Shown here: piece by piece, positions 55,452-64,000 of the stretch
Position numbering within the stretch: the stretch's first letter is position 1
Layout of the letters: every line of letters begins with the position of its first letter
DNA from: Scilla litardierei
Lineage: Eukaryota; Streptophyta; Magnoliopsida; Asparagales; Asparagaceae
Direction of reading: 5' to 3'
Assembly: GCA_030789695.1 (NCBI GenBank)
Contig: CM061142.1
Location: 283,218,165-283,282,164, forward strand
Length of the DNA stretch: 64,000 nucleotides
Program-made: the position numbers and the translations under genes
The notes under the pieces: model-generated
Told to the model about the DNA's origin: nothing
The model's database searches: none
What the model saw: the letters and a program-made list of their open reading frames with translations, nothing else

Positions 55452-56056
55452 TGAGACCGACTAAAACGCAAACAGTGAACATGGTCAACACAGGGTGACA
55501 GATTTAGTCGGTCTGTGAAGGTTCGTCAACCGACTAGTTTGGAATTTAGTCGGTCGGTGAAAGTTCATTGACCGACTAAGGGTCGAATATGATAGACAAT
55601 AAGTACTGAGAGTTAGTCGGTCTGAGAAGAAACTCTAACCGACTAGTTTATCAACTAGTCGGTCGATAGTAGTTCTTTGACCGACTAACTGTAAACAGTA
55701 ACTCGGCTGTCAGAAAGAACTCAGAATTAGTCGGTCTGAGAACAAGTTCTAACCGACTAGTTTGAGAACTATCGGTGGATGCATGTGCTTAGACCGACTA
55801 AGAGAAAACAGTAACTCAGGTGAAATAATCAAGGTGAACTAGTCGGTTCCTGAAGAGTTACCGACCGACTAGATTGCAATCTAGTCGGTTGGTTCTCCTT
55901 CTTGAACTAACTAAGATGCACGAAAAGTCTCGAATTGAAGCGCGAAGCTTCGGGAAGATTCCTATGGCTTCTAAGATCAACCTAGCTCTAAGAAATGGAC
56001 GCTATGAAGCTCATCGAAGAAGAAGATCAGAAAGAACTGAAAGAAAACGTCCAACA
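55452..56056 (-). mobile_element. Outer U3 part of LTR A, with Sirevirus-like sequence
   Basis: The segment continues from 5919. It has a palindromic array (55505-55910) of the GACCGACTAG/CTAGTCGGTC type. It then has about 130 bp similar to the U3 of Sirevirus S1, including GAAGCGCGAAGCTTCGGGAAG at 55939-55959 and a TGCACGAAAAGTC block. A plausible LTR end is GTCCAACA at 56056, by analogy with the Sirevirus end ATCCAACA, but no duplication confirms it. Confidence 0.55.
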
Positions 56057-57369
56057 GGGGAAAAACACACAAAGAAGAGAACAACCATCATATATATATA
56101 TAATATTCAAAACATAGACAAAAACCAGTCGTTACACTTGTCATCTCTGCTCTCTACACACACCTGTGAAAGTCTCGTATTTTGGCGTATTTTGGAGAAT
56201 GGTGAGTGACACAACCCGAAGACCACCTTGTACTATGGAGAGCTACCACGTGCCGAGTCCAAACAGATTCGTGAAAGGGACTCAGGATCCATCCGTCAGG
56301 TAACAGATTCATGATAGGAAAAGCAAAAACTATGATGAAGCATGGCACCAGTCTCTCCTGCACTCTCTCAAATATGAGTTACCCCAAACCCTTATTAGTC
56401 AAGTGTAATATTGTTCAATTTCTAGTTCTATGTCACGTGTGGTATTGTGGGTCTGTGGCTACCATTGTATATATTTCAAGTCTTAAGTTGGTGTCATATA
56501 TATTGCCAAGCCCAATGTTGTATCTGAGATTGCACTAGTTCCATATAGTCATAAGAAGAGGGATTCTCGGTGTGGCGCCCATGGGTTCAAGAGGTGGCCC
56601 CCCGTGTACCCTAGTACTTTGTCCATATAGCACTTAGTTTCCAACTTGAACATATACAACATCAAATACTTGTAATCAATGTACGATATTTCATGAACAG
56701 ATATGATTTTGAGGTCATGCACAATATCCAATAAACAATGTCAAGAGCATGTACAACTTCTAATGCATAAAAAATGTGTTATTAAACACATGAATTAGAT
56801 CACTATTATTGTCTTAGTCATGTTATCAGATAATAACATGTTATGTGTGAGCAAGATGTTATGTCATCAATGGTGTCAATTCATGTTACTCGTCAAAAGA
56901 TAATTCCTTACTTAACAAATTAATTACAGTTAAGGGAATAAACTAAACAATTGAAGTAAATTATGAATTTATTTAAAAACTGAAAGTTTAAATAAATTCA
57001 CGGAAATTAGAAAGGACATGAGTCAGCAACCCAACAACGGCCTGGAGAAGGGTTTACCGAACCCTTTGATATAGAAACAGTAAACAGGTCCCATGCCCAA
57101 ACAGCGAGCCCAAGGTCAGATTACAACAGCAAGGCCAAGCCTAAATGTCAACAGCTAGGCTAAATCCAGGAAGAGAAAAAACAACAGCAAGGCAATACCC
57201 CACAAGTAACAGGGATGCAAGCCCAAGAACCAATAACCCATTAAGGAACCCAATTGACCCAACAGTAGTACAAGCCGAAGGAAACCACCACATGGCAAAG
57301 AAGCCCAGGAACAAAATACAGCTGGCCGAAATAGCCACAGGCACAAAACGGCAGCAGTGCACACCAACT
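56057..57369. other. Unassigned intergenic or old repeat sequence
   Basis: No protein domain, RNA gene or LTR end is recognisable. The first 300 bp and the AT-rich middle look unique. ORFs between 57141 and 57464 overlap the hAT-like terminus and have no domain. Confidence 0.5.
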
Positions 57370-57479
57370 CTGGCAGGCAGGGGCGGAACTACGTAGCACT
57401 TGCCCTGGGTAGCTGCCCAGGGCAAGAAAATAAAGAAAACAGTTTTATCGTACATGTTACCCATCTTAATGAGGGCTTA

Positions 57480-57524
57480 TGGTTAAGACGCTGATTTAAT
57501 AAGCAGACCACCAGTGTTCGATCC
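57480..57524 (+). other. tRNA-like segment 1 inside the hAT-like element
   Basis: A-box-like TGGTTAAGACG (57480-57490) and B-box-like GTTCGATCC (57516-57524) have tRNA-gene spacing. I could not fold a convincing full cloverleaf, so this is not called a tRNA gene. Confidence 0.4.
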
Positions 57525-57918
57525 TCACTTCCTGCACTTAGTTGTTCCACTTATTTGTTCATTTTTGTAACTATTACAAGATCTTTTCCATTGCTTTAAG
57601 CCATTTATGAAGTCCATTAATCTATTCAAATAACTTGGCTACATCTGTACAAAAATATAATATTTACAAAATAACCAATAGCTAATTTGATACATATGTT
57701 TTGACTTGTTATTTACCGTCTAGTCCATTGTCTTGCCAACATTAAAACCTACATAAATAAATCATTATATTAATCATGGAAATTTTTTAAATAATCACTC
57801 TAATTCAAGTAAAATCATATAACTCAAGTACCATGTAATTTTTTCGTTCATTATTGTTTATTACTTAGTATATTTTACTTGTTGGGTATTGTTTAGATAG
57901 CATCTCTTCGTGGCCCAA

Positions 57919-57964
57919 CAGATAAGACGTTGGTCAATGAAACCAAAGCTTCTAGATTCGATCC
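57919..57964 (+). other. tRNA-like segment 2 inside the hAT-like element
   Basis: CAGATAAGACG (57919-57929) and GATTCGATCC (57955-57964) repeat the box arrangement of the first segment. Its A box is weaker. Confidence 0.35.
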
Positions 57965-58275
57965 ACATGGCTGTCATTTTTTATTTGTTACTTATTATTA
58001 TTTTTTGGCATCTTATGTATTATTTAGCATTTCATTTTCGGTTAAGAATTAACCATTTTTTCATGTTGGGTAGTATTTAAAGTTTATTTTTTTATTATAT
58101 TTTTTGCATGGAAACGAGAGCCGAAACATTTTTTGCATGTTGAGTATTATTTTTTGTTACACGTTACTTATTAACATTTAATTTTTTGTTTTGATAATTT
58201 AAAAATATATACTTTATATCATCTTTCTTTTCGTCCAGGGTAAAAAAAATTCCTGGTTACGCCGCTGCTGACAGG

Positions 58276-59689
58276 CAACATCTCAACCAGAAAATACAAG
58301 ATGAGGAGGGCAGCAGCGAGGGTCTTTGCAGAGCCCATTGGGTGCCAAACCATATCGATTTCATAGGGAATAACCCCTTAACGATAATCTTGAATCAGCA
58401 CGTATATATCAACCAACGAAACTTACAACGATCAAGCTCCATTATATTCGAAAATTAAACAAGAACATAAATCGAAAGCTTAGAAATAAAAAATAATATA
58501 CCATCACCGTTATGGCCAAGAAAACCAACAAGATCATGAAAACACCATATATTCAATCGATTGATTCAGAAGAAATTTAAAGAAAAGAGGAAAATAATTT
58601 CTCATGCATCAAAACCCTAAATATTATGGAATATTATTGAATATATATGAGAGGAAAGAGGAACATTGAAGTAATTGTGTTTGTTGTATACACGGTGAGG
58701 AGACACATGAGAAAATAGCAGAGGAGATTGACTTCGTTTTGGCTTCTAGCCGAGAGATGGTCGGCTAGGGTTTCTTGCTTGTCGATTGAAGGGAATAAGT
58801 GGTGTCGATTGTTGTTACTGCGTTAAGAGAGAGGAAAACTGATTGAAATGAATGGGAGTTGGGGCCATGGGCTTTGCCTGAGTAGAGGAAAGAAAGAAAG
58901 AATTACACTTAAGTGACATGTGGGCTTGAGCTTGGGTTTTAGTGTTTTTGTTTTCTCTCAGGGGGGCGATGATGTAGAGAGTGAGCTGCCATGGGTTTTG
59001 TGGGTTTAAAAATGAAAGGAAAGAAGTTTAGAAAGAAAGAAGATGATGAGGGGAAGTTGGGTCGGTCTATGGGATTTTGGAGTTGAGCTAGGGAATAATA
59101 AAAGGGTATGTGCTTGGCTTGGTAAAAATATTTAGGTTGGTTTTAAAAGAATTGGGCTTGGGCTTGTAGGCTTGTGAATGAAGTGGAAAAATGAGTTGGC
59201 TGAATAAAAATTAGGTAGGATTAGGCTCGGGTGTTAGTTTTTATGTTTGGAAAAAATAAATCAAAGAAAACTAATTTAGGAAATTATTGAGAAAAAGCAA
59301 AAACATTCTCCAATAATCTCATAAAAATTCAGACCATTACAGCTGGAACCCCAAATTTGAGAGTGTTTGATTACAAGCTGATTTTCCCATAAAACCCCAT
59401 CTTCGATTTAATTTGAAAAAATAGAAAATAAAGAATGGCAAGAAATCATAATTTTTGTCACAAAAATTAAAATTTTAAAACTTTAAATTTTGGAAAGCTT
59501 TAATTTTAACATGAAAATTATATAGATTCAGATATATAAACATCAAAAAAATGAATCCTTATATGAGATCTTAAGTACATAACGAGTCTTTAAGTTAGAG
59601 CATCATTCAACCCCTAGATCTACTATATCCATACTCAACACATAAAAATGTGATTTTTATTGATTCTTGTTGGAATTTGAGGGCTACAG
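58276..59689. other. Unassigned AT-rich sequence
   Basis: No gene is visible. An inverted repeat CTAGCCGA...TCGGCTAG at 58747-58770 lies beside a leader-like CTAGGGTTTC. At 59668-59711 the D LTR terminus appears twice in tandem (TGTTGGAATTTGAGGGCTA), the first copy directly upstream of the assigned LTR start. Confidence 0.5.
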
Positions 59690-60139
59690 TGTTGGAATTT
59701 GAGGGCTAAATGAAGCAATTACACCCATAAATGTGATATCTAAGTTAAGGACTTAAGAAATGTCACAATTATGTTAATTAATTGGTTATTGGGTGGTTGC
59801 ATAACTACACAAGGTAGTTATGTGCAGAAATTGTAACTCCCACCATGTGAGAAGGCTATAAATAGCCCCCCTCTCTTGTTGGAAAAAGAACACTTGAAGT
59901 AGTGTGAAACTACTTGCATTTAGTCTTCATTTTCCAAGAGAGAGAACACTAAAAGAGTGAGTTTTCTCATCCAAATTTCTGCACCAAACAAGAGAGTTTT
60001 AAGTTGTGGAAATCCGTAGATTTTCCATCGTGTGATCATCTACAACAACCGGTGTAGAGAAACCTTGGCGAATCGATCCTTCCGCTGCATATTTAAGGTA
60101 ATTGGTAAGTTATCCTTTGGGATATCCAAATTCCCTTCA
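59690..60139 (+). mobile_element. 5' LTR of copia element D
   Basis: A 450-bp LTR starting TGTTGGAATTTGAGG and ending CCCTTCA, followed by T and the primer-binding site. The TATA box TATAAATAG is at 59857-59865. The start could be 22 bp earlier (59668) because the terminus is duplicated. Confidence 0.85.
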
Positions 60140-60140
60140 T

Positions 60141-60152
60141 TGGTATCAGAGC
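60141..60152 (+). other. Primer-binding site of element D
   Basis: TGGTATCAGAGC lies one base after the LTR end and is complementary to initiator tRNA-Met. Confidence 0.95.
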
Positions 60153-61115
60153 CATTGGGTTTCTTCTCCTGTTGCAATCATTCTCTTGCTATATGAGAGA
60201 AGATTAAATGTTGGCTTATTTGATTCTTTTAATTCATTTTAATCATATGTGATTATTATGATGTGAGGCTATATTGATAGCCCTCTCAACAAGTGAGAAA
60301 ACGCAAAAAGAATCATCAAAAACCAACTTAAAATGGCCAAGTTATGGATGTTTGAAAGCTGCCTAAAACTGGTCTGAAAACTGTCCAGTCGCCGATTAGC
60401 AGATTAACGAAATCTGTCAGTCAACTATTTTTTTTTCTAGACTACTTTTTTCCTGAAAATTTTACTTTAAGACTATGATTTGTAGACTAATATAAGATGT
60501 TAATCAACTATCATTTATAATAATGATTTCATGTAATTTAAATTTTAGTTTGTGGCTCTACTCTAAATGAGACTAGCTTTAATGCTCTACTCGATAGAGA
60601 TTAGCCTTAATAATATGCTCTACTCTATATGAGATTGTCTTAATAGCTCTACTTTATGGAGATTAGCATTTTTATTTGCGGCTCTACTCTATACGAGATT
60701 AGCTTAAATGCTCTACTCTGTAGAGACTAGCCTTAATTGTACTCCACACTGTGTGATGTTGACATTCATGCGTATAGGTTGAGTTGTATGGTTTTAAATT
60801 CAAAGATCCTACCATCGCTATGCCCACAGTCAACTAACTTGTGGATGCATGACATGGTCAAGTGATCTTTGCAATTACCATACCTATTTCAATTATATTG
60901 ATTTGATGTTCGAGTATACTTTACATAAGTTATTTGGACTAGAGGCATATTAAGTTGTTCTTAGATAGTGATTGGGAACATAGTGAACTTTCCGATTCTA
61001 AGACTTATTAATATGCCACATTAATCCATTTGACGAGTGTTGAAGTATTCAATTTTTTGTATGCTAGACATTAATGTCATTCATGTTTCCTTCTTTGTAG
61101 AAATTTATATTCAAA
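60153..61115 (+). other. Long leader of element D
   Basis: 963 bp with no gene. It contains the tandem repeat described separately at 60554-60738. Many short upstream ATGs occur. Confidence 0.6.
60554..60738. repeat. Tandem hairpin-forming repeats in leader of D
   Basis: About seven units of roughly 27 bp on the pattern GGCTCTACTCTATATGAGATTAGC. Each can pair CTCTA or CTCTAC with TAGAG or GAG, so each unit is a small imperfect palindrome. Confidence 0.75.
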
Positions 61116-62854
61116 ATGTCTCTTGCTGCTAAGAACAATGTCGCTGAACTTAACAAAGGTGAAAAGTTAAACATCGACAATTATAAGATATAGAGCATGA
61201 AACTCCAGTATGTGCTTGAGGAACAAGATGTCCTTGAGGTCTTAAACGTTATAATGGAAGAGCCAGAAATAGGTACCACAGCCCAACATAAGAGGGACCG
61301 TGAGGCCTATGACTCTTGGAAGAGGAAGAACTCAATTGCTCGCATAACGTGCTGAGCAGTATGGATGATGACATCATGTGTGAGTTTCGTAAGTATGATC
61401 TTGCGAAGGACATATGGTCCTCGCTTAAGGCTAAGTTTGGAGACACTTCGGACACTAAACTAAGGTCCCTCACCATTAAGTTTGACACATACAAGAAGTG
61501 CCTAGATCACTCAATGAAGAAACATCTGAGGCACATGTCAAACTTAATTATAGAGTTGAAGGACGCCAGTCATACTTTGACCGATGAACAACACGTTCAA
61601 GCAGTCATCCGTTCCTTGCCCACTACATGCGAACAAATGAAGATGCATCTCACTCACAATGAAAGCATCAGGACCCTTGAAGATGTTTTGCGCCACCTCG
61701 AATTAGAGGTAGAGAGGCAAGAGGCCTCTAATCCTACAGCAGAAGTGTACGTGGCAGGATCCAGTTCCCATGAAGGATCCACGCGCAAGCATCGTGGGTG
61801 CAAGGGAAAGGAACATGAAGAGCCTCCCAAGAAACTTAAGCATTACCAACATGGTCGGAAAAGGCATAACAAGAAGAGAAATATAGCCAAGATAAAGTTC
61901 TTCAAGTGCAACAATTTTGGCCATATTGCTCGTAATTGTACCGAACATGTATCTTGTTATGAATTTGCTAAACTTTATGTTTCTAGCTCTGTGTTTTTGG
62001 TAGAATCTCATCCTTTGTGGATTGTAGACTCAGGTTCCACAGACCACATAGCGAGGGATCGTGAAGCCTTCGTAGATTTCCGACGGATTTCACGCGGTAT
62101 AAAGTGGATCTATGTAGGGAACAACTCAAGGGTTGAAGTGAAGGGGATTGGTATGTGCAAGTTAGTCTTGCGTGGCGGTCGAACTCTACTCCTGCATGAT
62201 GTACTGTTTGCCCCTGATATTCGTCGGAATATCATATCTATATTGGTATTGCTTAGATTTGGTTTCAGTTGGAACTTTCATTGTAATAATGTATACCTTT
62301 GTCTTGGCACTTCTTATTTCAGCTCAGCCAATATAATAAATGGATTCTTTGTGTTAGATACAATTTATGATTCTGATTGTAATATTAGTTTTTCAATGAT
62401 GTCTACTTCTCATGACTATACGAGTAATTTGAATTTATGTCAATCTAGACTTGGTCACATTGGTCTACCTAAAATGAGTAGACTAGCCAAGGAAGGTTTA
62501 TTAGCCGACATTGGCAAAGTTGAAATGTCAACTTGTGAGCATTGTCTAGTAGGAAAGACTTCAAGGAAGCCATTTGGTACGACGACGAGAGATAAATGCC
62601 CTTTGCACTTAATCCACTCCGATATATGTGGTCCCATGAATATAAGGGCTAGGCATGGAGCGTCCTATTTCATCACATTCATAGACGACTTCACTCGGTT
62701 CGGATACGTATACTTGATTTCTCACAAGTATGAAGCAATAAGTTGTTTCAAAAACTATATGACTTTAGTTGAGAATCAATTAGACCGAAAGATTAAAGTT
62801 TTAAGAACCGACCGAAGTAGAGAATACCTATCAATTCAATTCAAGGAGTTATGA
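61116..62854 (+). pseudogene. gag-pol: Copia Gag-protease-integrase of element D, broken
   Basis: The likely start is MSLAAKNNVAELNKGEKL at 61116. TAG at 61191-61193 stands where Trp is expected, and a frameshift near 61340 moves into the long frame from 61316. That frame holds the UBN2-like gag (IWSSLKAKFGDTSDTKLRSL), a zinc knuckle lacking its first Cys (FFKCNNFGHIARNC), the protease WIVDSGSTDHIA at about 62018-62053, the pre-integrase region (RLGHIGLPKM, CEHCLVGK) and the start of the integrase core (HSDICGPM, IDDFTR, RTDRSREY). A TGA at 62852-62854 interrupts the core. Confidence 0.92.
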
Positions 62855-63316
62855 GATGAAAATGGAATCATTCATCAGTTGAGTATTCCCTATACTCCGC
62901 AACAAAATGGTGTTGCACAGAGAAGGAACAGAACACTACTTGAGATGGTTAGGCCAATGATGACACAAGCTAACTTGCTTATCACTTTTTGGGGAGATGA
63001 ATTATTGACTGCAACCTACATCCTCAATAGAGTGCCTACCAAGTCAGTTGAAACCACTCCATATGAGTTATGGACCGGTCGTAAGCCTAACATAAATATC
63101 TTAAGACCTTGGGGTTATACAGCTTGTGCACATGTTTTCTTCCATAAGTATGGAAAAATAGGTCCTAGGGGGAGGAAATGTATCTTCATAAGATACTCAG
63201 AAACCTCAAAGGGATATGTCTTCATAGGTAAGGACGATGGTGGAAGTACAACTGAGTTTGAATCAAGTGATGTTACATTCTTAGAGGAGGATTTTCCTAA
63301 GCAGGGAGAGATATAA
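62855..63316 (+). pseudogene. pol: Integrase end of element D, catalytic Glu replaced
   Basis: The frame continues with YTPQQNGVAQRRNRTLLEM. In copia integrases the Glu in GVAER is the third catalytic residue; here it is Gln. FWGDELLTATYILNRVPTKS and a GYVF-containing end follow, up to TAA at 63314-63316. The enzyme would be inactive even without the stops. Confidence 0.9.
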
Positions 63317-64000
63317 CAAGACCTATCCCTATTTGAGAGTATGGATCAAATATGATCACCTCATTCGAGTAGGAGGAATTTGGATGAGGAATTAATTCTT
63401 CATCCCAATAATGATCATATTCCACCACCTCATCTAAATGAAAGTGCGAATGAAAATGATCCAGGTCCAAGTGGGAGTCCATTGAGACTAACCCAAATGG
63501 TAGTCAAACAAGTCAATTAGATCTTGATCCAAGTGGGAGTCAAGTAAGGATTGACCTAAGTCAATTACGGATTAACCTAAATGAGAGTCAAATGAGACTC
63601 AATGAATCTCAAAGAAGACGTAGCAGTCGTAAAAGTATTCCACGTCGACGATTTGAGATCGAAAGTGGAGAAGCTTTCCTGACTAGTCTACTAAACGAGG
63701 ATGAGCCAAGAAATTTGAAAGAGGCTCTCTGTTGTCCTGCTAAGGGAGAATGGGCTAAGGCAATGGAAGAGGAGCTTGAGTCTATGAGATGCAACAAAGT
63801 TTGGGAACTAGTTGATCTCCCAAAAGGACGAAAAGCCATTGGGAACAAATGGGTTCTAAAAATAAAGTATAAGGCTGATGGATCAATAGAAAGATATAAG
63901 GCTCGACTTGTTGCAAAGGGGTACATACAACAGGAAGGGATTGACTATGAAGAGACTTTCTCACATGTTGTATGCTTTACTTCGATTCGCCTAATTTTAG
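63317..64000 (+). pseudogene. pol: Start of copia reverse transcriptase of element D, cut by window end
   Basis: After a linker with repeated Asn-Glu-Ser-Gln/Gly-Ser-Gln motifs, which contains a frameshift near 63478, the frame encodes EWAKAMEEELESM, KWVLKIKYKADGS and KARLVAKGY, the N-terminal RT blocks of Ty1/copia. It ends at the window edge before the catalytic YVDD box. Confidence 0.9.

Larger units (their letters stand above)
57378..58267. mobile_element. Non-autonomous hAT-like DNA transposon (890 bp)
   Basis: The left end is CAGGGGCGGAACTA and the right end in reverse complement is CAGCGGCGTAACCA, imperfect terminal inverted repeats of the hAT type. They are flanked by 8-bp direct repeats CTGGCAGG (57370-57377) and CTGACAGG (58268-58275), differing at one base. 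No transposase is encoded. The interior is AT-rich and carries two tRNA-like segments. Confidence 0.75.

Noticed and set aside
57141..57464. Hydrophobic minus-strand ORF of 107 codons
   Set aside because: It runs across the hAT-like terminus and its target duplication, so it cannot be an ancestral gene; no domain is recognised.
57480..57964. Functional tRNA genes
   Set aside because: Only A- and B-box matches are evident; acceptor and anticodon stems could not be paired convincingly.

Overview
The window comes from a flowering-plant nuclear genome. I found no ordinary host gene, and almost everything I can assign is transposable-element sequence. The evidence is Ty1/copia and Ty3/gypsy gag and pol domains on both strands, primer-binding sites matching plant initiator tRNA-Met, long terminal repeats (LTRs) with exact 5-bp target-site duplications (TSDs), and a non-autonomous hAT-like DNA transposon with an 8-bp duplication. 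Species cannot be read from this sequence.

Layout. Bases 1-4036 hold the end of a gypsy-type LTR (element B, + strand) that cuts the RNase H region of a decayed minus-strand Ty3/gypsy element A. A's 5' LTR starts at 4037 and is interrupted at 5919, resuming at 55452. Inside it sits a minus-strand Athila/Tat-like gypsy element E (5920-55446, TSD CTAAC) that has gag and protease but no reverse transcriptase or integrase. E's gag is split into three pieces (53433-53668, 40636-40916, 12266-12846) by two Sirevirus-type copia insertions. One is S1 (12847-40630, minus, TSD GATCT). The other is S3 (40917-53427, plus, TSD AAGAT). The 5' LTR of S1 is itself split by S2 (25393-40462, minus, TSD AGCTT), and S2 is split by SX (27671-34538, plus, TSD CAATA). 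The deepest path is therefore A > E > S1 > S2 > SX, five levels, with an exact 5-bp duplication at each of the four inner junctions and at S3. Bases 56057-59689 are largely unassigned apart from a hAT-like element (57378-58267). From 59690 to the end there is a third kind of copia element (D, plus), truncated by the window.

How the genes work together. S1 and S3 carry gag, pol and a third ORF downstream of pol (a Sirevirus env-like/additional ORF). S2 has gag plus the third ORF with pol deleted and an unidentified segment at the junction. SX has only an intact 779-codon gag. E has only gag-protease and a small downstream ORF. The defective copies could have moved only with enzymes supplied in trans, and S1/S3-type pol is the natural candidate for S2 and SX.

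Most interesting signals. (1) In S1 and S3 the gag and pol frames are separated by a 59-nt or 60-nt GT...AG segment full of stops. Its exact removal joins the frames in both copies despite the length difference, which suggests gag versus gag-pol output controlled by splicing. (2) Dense arrays of palindromic arms (GACCGACTAG/CTAGTCGGTC) lie upstream of the TATA boxes in Sirevirus LTRs, again between pol and the third ORF, and also in the U3 of gypsy A. Element E has an analogous array with a different core (AACCGATCGGGTGA/TCACCCGATCGGTT), present in the LTR and again, with its own TATA box, in front of its downstream ORF. I read these as duplicated promoter modules serving the 3' ORFs.
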